Source: an uncultured Muribaculaceae bacterium (GTDB lineage: Bacteria; Bacteroidota; Bacteroidia; Bacteroidales; Muribaculaceae). Taken from it: DNA of 64,000 bases. The stretch covers positions 124,001 through 188,000 of the forward strand of contig CAJTPZ010000001.1 in assembly GCA_910578395.1 (NCBI GenBank), in the 5' to 3' direction. Shown one piece after another: positions 44,431-52,193 of this stretch. Numbering within the stretch: the first letter of the stretch is position 1; every line of letters starts with the position of its first letter. A program made the position numbers and the translations under genes. The notes below the pieces were generated by a model, which was not told where the DNA came from, searched no databases, and was given only the letters and a program-made list of their open reading frames with translations.

Positions 44431-46407
44431 ATGAAGACAAACTTAAGCTCACAGATCAAGATCGACACGGTCTCGCGGAGATATTACGAGGCTCAGTCGG
44501 ACATCGACGTCGCAGCTCTGACACGCGACGAGAAGATCTACACGCGCATCTTTGAGACAGTCCCCGATGGCGCCGGATATCTCGCCCGTCATATTGTCAG
44601 AGTAATAAATAAAAACGTCGAAACCAAAGGACACTGCGCTATCGCATTCGGCGTAGGTGCAAACACCGCACCGGTCTACACCGAGCTTGTGCGTCTCTAT
44701 GAAAAAGGAGAAGTCTCCTTTGAAAAAGTGACAGCATTCAATCTGGCCGAATTTTATCCTGTAAATCCCGACGGTCCGTCAACACTCGCACGCCTGCGCT
44801 CGATCATACTTGACAAGGTTAATATCCAGGAAGAGAACATACATTCTTTCCCGACAACAATGGCGCGAGAGGACATCTTCCATCTCTGCCGCGACTATGA
44901 ACAGGAAATAGTAGATTGCGGAGGTCTCGACCTCACGATATGTGAAGTCGGCCCGGCCGGAATCATAGGCTACAACGAACCCGGATCGCTTCCTTCGTCA
45001 AAATGCCGCCTTGTGCTTCTCAGCGGAGAAACCCGACAGACAATATCAACCAACTTCAACACCGACACTGTCCCGTCAACCGCTATCACCCTCGGCATTG
45101 GCAATATACTTTCTTCGACCAGAATCATGGCAATGGCCTGGGGAGAAAACCGCTCATCGGCTGTAAAAGAAACAATCGAGGGCACAATCACGTCAGATGT
45201 ACCCGCCTCATTCCTGCAAACCCACAACCATGCGCGTATAGCTCTTGACCTCTCGGCTGCCGAAAAACTCACACGCATAGCTCATCCGTGGAAAGTGACA
45301 ACATGCGAGTGGACCCCGAAACTGATACGTCGCGCCATCGTATGGCTGTGTGAGAAAACCGGCAAACCAATCCTGAAACTCACCGACAAGGATTACAATG
45401 ACTGGGGACTTGGTGAACTGGTAGCCCTCTACGGTTCAGGCTACAACGTAAACATAAAGGTCTTCAACGAGCTACAGCACACAATCACAGGCTGGCCCGG
45501 CGGAAAGCCTAATGCCGATGATACCTACCGGCCAGAACGTGCCACACCCTATCCCAAGCGTGTAATAGTCTTCAGCCCCCATCCCGACGATGACGTAATT
45601 TCCATGGGCGGAACATTGAAGCGTCTTGTCGATCAAGGCCATGATGTGCATGTCGCCTATGAGACTTCGGGCAATATCGCTGTCGGTGACGAGGATATGC
45701 TTCGTTATTTCCTTGTCATGGATAAGGTCGCACCGATGTTTGGCTTCGATACTCCCGATTACCGCAAACTCAGTGACATTGTCAAGCATACCGCCGATCA
45801 TAAGGCAGCCGGAGACATAGACCTTCAGGATATACGTGAGGTAAAGACAATGATCCGTCAGGCCGAGGCTTCGATAGCATGCCGCTATATCGGTGTCAAG
45901 CCCGACCACATCCATTTCCTTCGTCTCCCCTTCTATGAAACAGGAGCAATCAAGAAAGGAGACCTCACAATTGCCGACATTGACATTGTGTGCAAACTCA
46001 TCACCGATGTGAAGCCTCATCAGATCTTTGTAGCCGGAGACCTTGCCGATCCCCACGGCACTCACCGGGTATGCACCGATGCCGTGCTTGCCGCTGTCGA
46101 TGAACTTAAAAACGAACCATGGATGTCCGATTGCCGAATATGGATGTATCGAGGCGCATGGGCTGAATGGGAAATCGACCACATTGAGATGGCCGTACCT
46201 ATCAGTCCGGAGGAACTACGCTTCAAGCGTAATTCAATCCTCAAACATCAGTCTCAGATGGAAAACGCACCATTCCTTGGTGACGACGACCGTCTTTTCT
46301 GGCAGAGAGCCGAAGAGCGTAACCGCGCGACTGCAAAACTCTATCAGAACCTTGGTCTTGCATCCTATGAGGCAATGGAGGCATTTGTAAGCTACAAGCC
46401 GATCTGA
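44431..46407 (+). CDS. NagB-like domain fused to a PIG-L/LmbE deacetylase domain
   Basis: The 658-residue protein has two parts. Residues about 15-310 follow the glucosamine-6-phosphate deaminase (NagB) fold; residues about 375-650 are a PIG-L/LmbE zinc deacetylase. This long fusion is known in Bacteroidetes and usually annotated as glucosamine-6-phosphate deaminase. Here, however, positions matching the E. coli catalytic residues are changed: Asp72 is Ala106 (in FNLAEFYP), Asp141 and His143 are Ala176 and Ile178 (in GPAGIIGYNEPGS), and Lys208 is Arg241; only Glu148 (Glu183) remains. The phosphate loop is also unusual (FGVGANTA). The deacetylase half looks intact: SPHPDDD (383-388, final Asp where Glu is usual) and DPHGTHR late in the domain. 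So I infer a deacetylase with a non-catalytic, possibly ligand-sensing, NagB domain. Confidence 0.82.
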   Translation: MKTNLSSQIKIDTVSRRYYEAQSDIDVAALTRDEKIYTRIFETVPDGAGYLARHIVRVINKNVETKGHCAIAFGVGANTAPVYTELVRLYEKGEVSFEKVTAFNLAEFYPVNPDGPSTLARLRSIILDKVNIQEENIHSFPTTMAREDIFHLCRDYEQEIVDCGGLDLTICEVGPAGIIGYNEPGSLPSSKCRLVLLSGETRQTISTNFNTDTVPSTAITLGIGNILSSTRIMAMAWGENRSSAVKETIEGTITSDVPASFLQTHNHARIALDLSAAEKLTRIAHPWKVTTCEWTPKLIRRAIVWLCEKTGKPILKLTDKDYNDWGLGELVALYGSGYNVNIKVFNELQHTITGWPGGKPNADDTYRPERATPYPKRVIVFSPHPDDDVISMGGTLKRLVDQGHDVHVAYETSGNIAVGDEDMLRYFLVMDKVAPMFGFDTPDYRKLSDIVKHTADHKAAGDIDLQDIREVKTMIRQAEASIACRYIGVKPDHIHFLRLPFYETGAIKKGDLTIADIDIVCKLITDVKPHQIFVAGDLADPHGTHRVCTDAVLAAVDELKNEPWMSDCRIWMYRGAWAEWEIDHIEMAVPISPEELRFKRNSILKHQSQMENAPFLGDDDRLFWQRAEERNRATAKLYQNLGLASYEAMEAFVSYKPI

Positions 46408-46430
46408 CAATCATTTCCGAGTCCAACTAA

Positions 46431-46465
46431 ATGGCGGCTGTGTCGTAATTCGACACAGCCGCCAT
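46431..46465. terminator. Bidirectional terminator between the NagB-like gene and folC
   Basis: A perfect 15-bp stem (46431-46445 with 46451-46465) with loop TAATT lies between converging genes. The T-tract is weak on both sides. Confidence 0.75.
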
Positions 46466-46507
46466 CTTGTATTCCGAACAAACTGAAATGACGCTTTTAA
46501 AGTCGCG

Positions 46508-47797
46508 TCAGATAATTTCAGCTATGGCATCGGCAACAATGAATGTGCTGCCTCCTATGAATATAAAATCATCTGGACCGGCAGCGTCCTTTGCAGCACT
46601 TATAGCAGAGACGACATCGGGAAACGCCCGTCCATCAAGACCATGACCACGTGCGGCAACAAGAAGCTGCTCCTGATCCAAAGCACGCGGCACTGATGCC
46701 CGGGTAAAGTAATAAACCGCATCGGCGGGCAAAAGCGACAGAATAGAGTTTATATCCTTATCATTGACGAAACCAAGTATGCAACGTACTTTTCCGGCCG
46801 ACCAAGCCGACAGTGACCGTGCAAGATACTGCCAGCCTCCTATGTTATGTCCTGTATCTGCTACAATCAGCGGAGAATCGCCAAGTTTCATCCAGCGCCC
46901 TGCAAGTCCTGTGATGGCACAGACCCCTGCGAATCCTCTGGCAACATCTTCGTCGGTAAACACGAATCCGGCATCGCGAAGCTGAAGCAAGGCTGTGAAT
47001 ACCGTTGCTGCATTTCGTGTCTGGCAGTCACCCGACAACTCCGCTTCGATTCTTGAACCAAACGGAGTATCGAAATACACGATAGTGTCGGCAATACGTT
47101 CAAAACGACTGAAAGGAATGTTATCGGAAGCAATATGAAGCTGTGCGCCGGCTTCGGCCGCCTTAACAACAAAAACATCACGCACTTCATTAATATCACC
47201 CTCACCAAGCACAACAGGAACACCCGGTTTTATGATACCGGCCTTTTCCGAAGCTATAGCTGAAAGTGTGTCGCCGAGCTGCGCCGTGTGATCAAAGGAA
47301 ATATTGGTAATGACCGACAGAACCGGAGTGATAATGTTGGTAGAGTCAAGCCGGCCGCCGAGACCTACCTCGATAACCGCAACATCGACCTCTGACTTTG
47401 CAAACCAGTCAAACGCCATCACAGTAGTCAACTCAAAAAAGGATGGAGATAGATCCGGCGCAGACGCGATGTATTTCTCAAGCCACTCCACTACTTCAGC
47501 TTCCGGTATCTTCATGCCATTGATGCGTATGCGCTCCCGGAAATCAACAAGGTGGGGTGATGTAAAAAGCCCAACACGGTATCCGGCGGTCTGCAAGACG
47601 GCAGCAATAGTGTGTGCCGTTGATCCCTTGCCGTTTGTGCCGGCGACATGTATGGAAGGAAATTTTTTATGTGAGTCTCCGTTGATATGAGACAACCTGC
47701 GCACAGTATCGAGACCGGGCTTATAGGCGGCAGCTCCGATCTGCTGGAACTGCGGAGTCGCGTCATATAGATATTCGACAGCTTGATTGTAAGTCAT
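46508..47797 (-). CDS. folC: Folylpolyglutamate / dihydrofolate synthase
   Basis: The 429-residue Mur-ligase-type enzyme adds glutamate to dihydropteroate and/or folates using ATP. The P-loop HVAGTNGKGSTAHTIA is at about residues 51-66. SPHLVDFRERIRING follows (80-94), then EVGLGGRLDSTNII (142-155) and the metal/ATP site SFDHTAQLGDTLSAIASEKAGI (about 169-190). The C-terminal domain has ADTGHNIGG. All fit FolC, with normal length. It is convergent with the NagB-like gene and divergent from the first DUF2807 gene; no operon partner is apparent. Confidence 0.94.
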   Translation of the reverse strand: MTYNQAVEYLYDATPQFQQIGAAAYKPGLDTVRRLSHINGDSHKKFPSIHVAGTNGKGSTAHTIAAVLQTAGYRVGLFTSPHLVDFRERIRINGMKIPEAEVVEWLEKYIASAPDLSPSFFELTTVMAFDWFAKSEVDVAVIEVGLGGRLDSTNIITPVLSVITNISFDHTAQLGDTLSAIASEKAGIIKPGVPVVLGEGDINEVRDVFVVKAAEAGAQLHIASDNIPFSRFERIADTIVYFDTPFGSRIEAELSGDCQTRNAATVFTALLQLRDAGFVFTDEDVARGFAGVCAITGLAGRWMKLGDSPLIVADTGHNIGGWQYLARSLSAWSAGKVRCILGFVNDKDINSILSLLPADAVYYFTRASVPRALDQEQLLVAARGHGLDGRAFPDVVSAISAAKDAAGPDDFIFIGGSTFIVADAIAEII

Positions 47798-47914
47798 AGC
47801 ACAAAATTAGGTCATAAAAACCAATAAAAAAACATAAATGACTGTAACTAAACAACCGTTTCAACCGTCATATATAACGTAAGACGAACCTAAAAATTCA
47901 CCAACCATAATTAT

Positions 47915-48709
47915 ATGAATAAATTTACAATTTTCGCAGCAGCCATCGCCCTCTTCTCATTCACCGGAACAAATGCAGCAGAAACCAGCGAACCAAAAGA
48001 TTTCAATATAATAGGAAACGGCCGTGAAGTGAAATCGTCAGCCGAAAGATCGACACGGACTGTAAGCGTGAAAGAAAAATACAGTGCAATAAAAGTATCT
48101 CAAGGAATCACCGTGAACCTGACAAACGGAGAGGGCCCTCTTACCGCCAGCATAAGCGGACCGACAAATGTAGTGGACCTTACGGCAATTGAGGTTGACA
48201 ATAATACGCTGATTGTGAAATTCAAGGAGAATATAAGCCTTAAAGGTGAAAACGTAATCGTAGACATAAAAGGAATGATACCCGACAGCTTTCATGGAAG
48301 TGCAGGCGGCATACTCAACGTAAATTCATCTGTAAAAAGCGATGGAGAAGTATCGGTAAATGTCAGTTCAGGAGCCACAGTGAATCTAAACAAAACCGTA
48401 TCGGGTTCCGACATTGAAATCGCAGCATCATCGGGGGCATTCATCAATATGAACAATAAAGCGACAGCGGCAGAATGCACTGTCGACACCAGTACCGGTG
48501 CAGAAATAAAAATTGCAGAAATAACAACTGACTATATCAGACTAAAAGCCTCCACTGGCGGAACAGCCAAAATTTCGGGCAAAGCCAATGTAGCATCGGC
48601 AAAGGCGAGCTTAGGCGGAGAGATTGACTGCCGAAAACTTACTGTGAACAATTACAAAAGTGTCAAGACCTCACTTGGCGGAGAAATTTTACGACAAAAG
48701 GCCATTTAA
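47915..48709 (+). CDS. DUF2807 (head GIN domain) secreted protein, first of a pair
   Basis: The 264-residue protein has a signal peptide (about residues 1-21, MNKFTIFAAAIALFSFTGTNA). The rest is a DUF2807 domain: a first part with YSAIKVSQGITVNLTNGE and then a right-handed beta-helix-like series of short turns in which SSG, SSGA and TGG recur about every 20 residues (HGSAGGILNV, NVSSGATVNL, AASSGAFINM, DTSTGAEIKI, KASTGGTAKI, KASLGGEIDC). This is a putative periplasmic or surface protein. The family is common in Bacteroidetes, and its function is unknown. A paralogue follows 100 bp downstream with a separate -7 candidate, so the pair may be expressed together or apart. Confidence 0.85.
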   Translation: MNKFTIFAAAIALFSFTGTNAAETSEPKDFNIIGNGREVKSSAERSTRTVSVKEKYSAIKVSQGITVNLTNGEGPLTASISGPTNVVDLTAIEVDNNTLIVKFKENISLKGENVIVDIKGMIPDSFHGSAGGILNVNSSVKSDGEVSVNVSSGATVNLNKTVSGSDIEIAASSGAFINMNNKATAAECTVDTSTGAEIKIAEITTDYIRLKASTGGTAKISGKANVASAKASLGGEIDCRKLTVNNYKSVKTSLGGEILRQKAI

Positions 48710-48734
48710 CACTTTTTACACATAAAATCATCAA

Positions 48735-48742
48735 TATTTTTG
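48735..48742 (+). promoter_or_regulatory. Candidate -7 element of the second DUF2807 gene
   Basis: TATTTTTG matches TAnnTTTG and lies 68 bp before the ATG at 48810. Only a T-rich stretch is present around -33. Confidence 0.4.
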
Positions 48743-48809
48743 TGTGACGATGTAACAAAACAGGGTATATCTGCGTCAAAAGAATAGAGCACAAAAAACT
48801 ATCCATGCT

Positions 48810-49676
48810 ATGAACAAAAAGAGCGTTTTAATACAGGCAATCACAAGTCCGATAACTGTCGTGTGCATCTGTCTTCTTGTGGCAGCCACCTGTTTTGCAT
48901 TCAGCGACAACAGCATAGATGTATTCAACTTTAACAAAGAATATATCAAACCGTCGAAAGATCTTGTGACGCATGAGTTAGGCATCGTTGAAAAATACAA
49001 CGAAATTGATGTGAACCGAGGTGTGAATGTAACATATCGCGTAACTGCCGGAACACCGACCGCCGAAGTTACGGCCCCCAAAAATCTTATCGACTACGTG
49101 AAAGTCTATGTTAAAAAAGGCACACTCAAGATTACAATCGACGATAATATACAGGTAAAGGGCAATTTAAACATCAACGTCATTGTATCAGGACCAGCAA
49201 TCGGTGATTTTGAAGCAAGTTCAGGCGGACAGATCACGATCGAGTCACCACTGACCCTGACCAAATCACTTGATGCTGATGCAAGTTCGGCTGGATACAT
49301 AATTTTCAAAGAAACAATAAACGCCGCCAAAGTATCATTTGATGCATCATCGGCTGCCAATATCACAGCAGCTAATGTGGAAAGCAAAATTGGCGAATTT
49401 GAGGTAAGTTCGGGCGCCGAAATCAAAGTCGACAAAATCATAAGCGACTATCTTGAACTTGACAGTTCATCAGCTGCCAAAATCACGATTAAAGACTGCG
49501 TTCTGAAAAATCTTGATGCCTCAGCATCGTCGGGAGGACGAATATCTATCGCCGGTGTGACCGATGCAGCCACCCTACGCGCATCATCAGGAGCGTCGGT
49601 CGGCAGTAATAACCTGACAGTAAAATCCTCGATAAGTAAAACTGCATCGTCGGGAGGACGAATATCTACAAAATAA
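48810..49676 (+). CDS. DUF2807 (head GIN domain) protein, second of a pair
   Basis: The 288-residue protein has an N-terminal hydrophobic segment (about 12-32, PITVVCICLLVAATCFAFS) acting as signal or anchor. The DUF2807 head follows (YNEIDVNRGVNVTYRVTAG), then a beta-helix-like series with SSGG/SSAA turns: EASSGGQITI, DASSAGYIIF, DASSAANITA, EVSSGAEIKV, DSSSAAKITI, SASSGGRISI, RASSGASVGS, TASSGGRIST. It is clearly a paralogue of the preceding gene but diverged. The last rungs share a 25-bp exact DNA repeat (49524-49548 and 49644-49668), so recombination could delete or add 40 codons in frame. Function unknown; an envelope location is inferred. Confidence 0.85.
   Translation: MNKKSVLIQAITSPITVVCICLLVAATCFAFSDNSIDVFNFNKEYIKPSKDLVTHELGIVEKYNEIDVNRGVNVTYRVTAGTPTAEVTAPKNLIDYVKVYVKKGTLKITIDDNIQVKGNLNINVIVSGPAIGDFEASSGGQITIESPLTLTKSLDADASSAGYIIFKETINAAKVSFDASSAANITAANVESKIGEFEVSSGAEIKVDKIISDYLELDSSSAAKITIKDCVLKNLDASASSGGRISIAGVTDAATLRASSGASVGSNNLTVKSSISKTASSGGRISTK
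49524..49548 (+). repeat. 25-bp exact repeat inside the second DUF2807 gene, copy 1
   Basis: This copy is identical to 49644-49668, 120 bp (40 codons) downstream in the same frame. Both encode ASSGGRIS turns. Confidence 0.85.
49644..49668 (+). repeat. 25-bp exact repeat inside the second DUF2807 gene, copy 2
   Basis: This is the second copy of the 49524-49548 repeat, ending eight bases before the end of the gene. Confidence 0.85.
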
Positions 49677-49722
49677 AACAAACGATGAATATTGGATGAA
49701 TTTAGTTATTGAATGATGGTCT

Positions 49723-49753
49723 TTTCCTTCGGAGGAATATACTCCGAAGGAAA
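49723..49753 (+). terminator. Hairpin between the DUF2807 pair and the GT2 gene
   Basis: A perfect 12-bp stem (49723-49734 with 49742-49753, core CCTTCGGAG) with a 7-nt loop. The following tract is only weakly T-rich, and the hairpin ends 17 bp before the GT2 ATG. It may be a terminator or a leader structure of the GT2 gene. Confidence 0.55.
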
Positions 49754-49770
49754 TTTCATATATAAAAGAT

Positions 49771-50718
49771 ATGGCCAACACCTTGCTTACTGTCATTATT
49801 CCGGTGCTGAACCGCAAAAATAAGCTTTGGAGAACTCTGATGTCCATATCTTCACAGGATCATATCGAACCCGGCCGCATCAGTCTCATTATAGTCGACA
49901 ACGGTTCAACCGACGGCGCTATAGATATAACCGAGGCATGGATCAAAAAAGACGCGCCGCAATGGCTAAACGTGACAATGGTCAAAGAGAGCCGTCCAGG
50001 AACATGTGCGGCCCGAAACAGGGGACTCGCCGAGGCCCAAAGCGACTGGGTGATGTTTTTCGACAGCGACGACCTGATGAAACCCAATCATCTGCATAGC
50101 GTGATAGAAAGTATAGAAAATGCAAACAACGCAGATGTGATTTATTGGGATGTGGCCTATGAAACAGAGGACGGAAAATGCGGAGTCCACCGTAAAGCAG
50201 GCCGCAATATATGGTTCAATGCTGTTATGCGCGGTATTCTTTCAACCCAACGTTACTGTTGCCGACGCAAGACAATACAATGGGCCGGAAGATGGAATGA
50301 AGAACTATGGGGATGGAACGACTGGGAACTATCGCTGAGACTAATCGGATCAGGCGCAAGGCTTCAATACCATACAGGCAAACCTACAGTTACCGTAATG
50401 GTGCACCGGGAATCAATCACCGGTGAAAGCTTTACATCGGGAGCAGGTAAATGGGAAGCTTCGATGGCAATTGCAAGAGAATATGCCCAAAGGGCCGGAC
50501 TTGACTATGTGGTTCAGCTGATAGACATGAAAGGCGCAGTACTTGCCGGAGACTATGCGCGTGAAGGGTCGACCGAATTGTCGCACCGTCTGTTGAATAA
50601 GCTATACTCGCATGGAGATGTATCGCGATGGCGATTGCGATTCATTGCCGGATGGCAGCGCATAGCCGGCCGTTGGAGCAGTGTGGCTTTGTGGCTCACC
50701 GGCGGTTGGAAACTTTAA
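49771..50718 (+). CDS. Family 2 glycosyltransferase
   Basis: The 315-residue protein has a GT-A fold at its N-terminus. The family-2 pattern is clear: LTVIIPVLNRKNKLWRTL (5-22), IIVDNGSTDGA (about 46-56), GTCAARNRGLAEA and the metal-binding DxD region VMFFDSDDLMKPNH (about 92-105). A later acceptor-side segment WNEELWGWNDWELSLRL is typical of GT2 enzymes of surface polysaccharide synthesis. No membrane helix is convincing, so it should be cytoplasmic or peripheral. Neither sugar nor acceptor can be assigned. It is not in an obvious polysaccharide cluster; the gene at 52194 is another possible glycosyltransferase but is on the other strand. Confidence 0.9.
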   Translation: MANTLLTVIIPVLNRKNKLWRTLMSISSQDHIEPGRISLIIVDNGSTDGAIDITEAWIKKDAPQWLNVTMVKESRPGTCAARNRGLAEAQSDWVMFFDSDDLMKPNHLHSVIESIENANNADVIYWDVAYETEDGKCGVHRKAGRNIWFNAVMRGILSTQRYCCRRKTIQWAGRWNEELWGWNDWELSLRLIGSGARLQYHTGKPTVTVMVHRESITGESFTSGAGKWEASMAIAREYAQRAGLDYVVQLIDMKGAVLAGDYAREGSTELSHRLLNKLYSHGDVSRWRLRFIAGWQRIAGRWSSVALWLTGGWKL

Positions 50719-50723
50719 TGAGA

Positions 50724-50755
50724 AGCACCGGGATCACCTCTGATCACCCGGTGCT
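50724..50755. terminator. Terminator between the converging GT2 and anti-sigma genes
   Basis: A 9-bp G/C-rich stem (50724-50732 with 50747-50755, AGCACCGGG) is extended by an inner ATCA/TGAT pairing with a small bulge. It lies just after the GT2 stop. Confidence 0.75.
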
Positions 50756-50812
50756 GTTTAAATGCAGTTGTGTGTATATAGCATTACCAGTGTCATGAGC
50801 CATGGAATATCA

Positions 50813-51565
50813 CTAATGAACGAACATGCTTTCGGGAATGGTGGTATTGAAATCAATCGACTGTGTTTCCACAATTGTTATTTGCTTATCGGTTGGGCTT
50901 TCCGCTACAATTTTTGCACTCCTGAGCTTTTTGTCAGAACGTGAAAACTCTCCAATGAAAGTAATTGAGTTTTTACGATGTCGGACAGTAATGATATTAC
51001 CCTCTTCCGAAATCTCTTCATCAAGCACATTGAATGATCCGATCAATGATTCAAGACCAAACAGTTCTTTAAACTTAGGACCGGTATCATCAGAACACCT
51101 CTTAACCTGAATACCATTCCTCAAATGTATGTAATCTTTTCCATCAAAAATTACAGTATTCTTTTCGGCATCATGCCAATCGATGCGTGACATACTTCTT
51201 CCATCCTTATTCAGGAAATACAATGTAGCATTAACCATTGATGCCTCGGGGGCAGGATCATATATTGCCTTTGAATCGGTTTCTATGCCTCTGAGCACGA
51301 AATCAATCTTCCCGTTCTCGCTATTTTCAGCAGATTCAAGGGCTCCGAACACTATTTCAGACGCAGGCGCTATATTGGCAGATGCCGGCATTACCGATTT
51401 TACAGCAACAGTAATTACCAAAACAAACATTGCTGCAATACCTCCGATCGTCCATATTTTCGCCAACCGACGACGGCGCCTGCCGTATCCTTTTCTTGGG
51501 AAACGCGGTGTAAGCATTTCTATGACTTTATCATAGTCCTGATCATGATTTATTCTATCGTTCAT
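50813..51565 (-). CDS. Membrane-anchored anti-sigma-like protein with a beta-rich extracytoplasmic domain
   Basis: The 250-residue protein has a short cytoplasmic part (about 1-36) with a very basic stretch (GYGRRRRRLAK), one membrane helix (about 37-59, IWTIGGIAAMFVLVITVAVK) and an extracytoplasmic domain (about 75-250). That domain has a beta-rich LolA/LppX-like pattern: LYFLNKDGRSMSRIDWHD, VIFDGKDYIHLRNG and FIGEFSRSDKKLRSAKIV. It begins 11 bp after the sigma-factor stop and is probably translated from the same mRNA. By position and topology I infer that it restrains the sigma factor until an envelope signal is sensed. It lacks the HxxxCxxC zinc motif of ZAS anti-sigma factors and the FecR domain common in Bacteroidetes. 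Confidence 0.6.
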   Translation of the reverse strand: MNDRINHDQDYDKVIEMLTPRFPRKGYGRRRRRLAKIWTIGGIAAMFVLVITVAVKSVMPASANIAPASEIVFGALESAENSENGKIDFVLRGIETDSKAIYDPAPEASMVNATLYFLNKDGRSMSRIDWHDAEKNTVIFDGKDYIHLRNGIQVKRCSDDTGPKFKELFGLESLIGSFNVLDEEISEEGNIITVRHRKNSITFIGEFSRSDKKLRSAKIVAESPTDKQITIVETQSIDFNTTIPESMFVH

Positions 51566-51576
51566 ATCTTTGATAA

Positions 51577-52080
51577 TTATAATAATTTTTCTTTCTTCAG
51601 CCTGTCACGGATTTTCTCAATACCATAGCGAAAACGCGCCTTTGCCGTCGACAGACCGACGTCCATAATTTCAGCAATTTCCTGATATTGCAGTCCGCTA
51701 TGCAATCTGAGACGTATGGTTTCCGACTGTTCTTCAGGCAGCAGATTCAGCAGCCTGTTGATAAGAGCAAACTCCTCTTCGAAATTATCCGGCTGCATAG
51801 ACTCCGAATCCAATGTCTCAAAAGATTCAATATCCAACGCACACGTTTTTGATAAATTTCTGAGCATATCGCAACAATCGTTATGAAGTACCCGATAAAT
51901 ATAGGAACGTGCATCTGAGACGTTATCAAAGCGCTTTGGATCAGATAAAAATTTCACATACAGATTCTGAAGGATGTCCTCCACATCTTTTATGTCATGT
52001 AGCCGATAGCTCGCGTACTGAAAAAGCCTTGGCTTTTCAGTCTCAAGCATCTCGAAGATCAGTTGTGTTAATTTTGCCAT
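51577..52080 (-). CDS. ECF-type RNA polymerase sigma factor
   Basis: The frame is open from 52125, but the ATG at 52080 (MAKLTQLIFEMLETEKPRL) gives the usual sigma N-terminus and is the likely start (167 residues). Region 2 is at about residues 18-80, with RLHDIKDVEDILQNLYVKF and DARSYIYRVLHNDCCDMLR. Region 4 (about 110-160) has LPEEQSETIRLRLHSGLQYQEIAEIMDVGLSTAKARFRYG with a helix-turn-helix. No region 3 or C-terminal extension is present, placing it in the ECF group. The downstream neighbour is a likely anti-sigma factor. Regulated genes are unknown; nearby envelope genes such as the DUF2807 pair are candidates only by position. Confidence 0.9.
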   Translation of the reverse strand: MAKLTQLIFEMLETEKPRLFQYASYRLHDIKDVEDILQNLYVKFLSDPKRFDNVSDARSYIYRVLHNDCCDMLRNLSKTCALDIESFETLDSESMQPDNFEEEFALINRLLNLLPEEQSETIRLRLHSGLQYQEIAEIMDVGLSTAKARFRYGIEKIRDRLKKEKLL

Positions 52081-52193
52081 ATCCCGGAATTCATTTATAC
52101 CTATTAAGACGGTGTAAATCCCCAAAAGATATATTTATCCGACATTATTTTTGACGGATTACAAAATAAATTCAAACAGTAATCCCGACAGAC

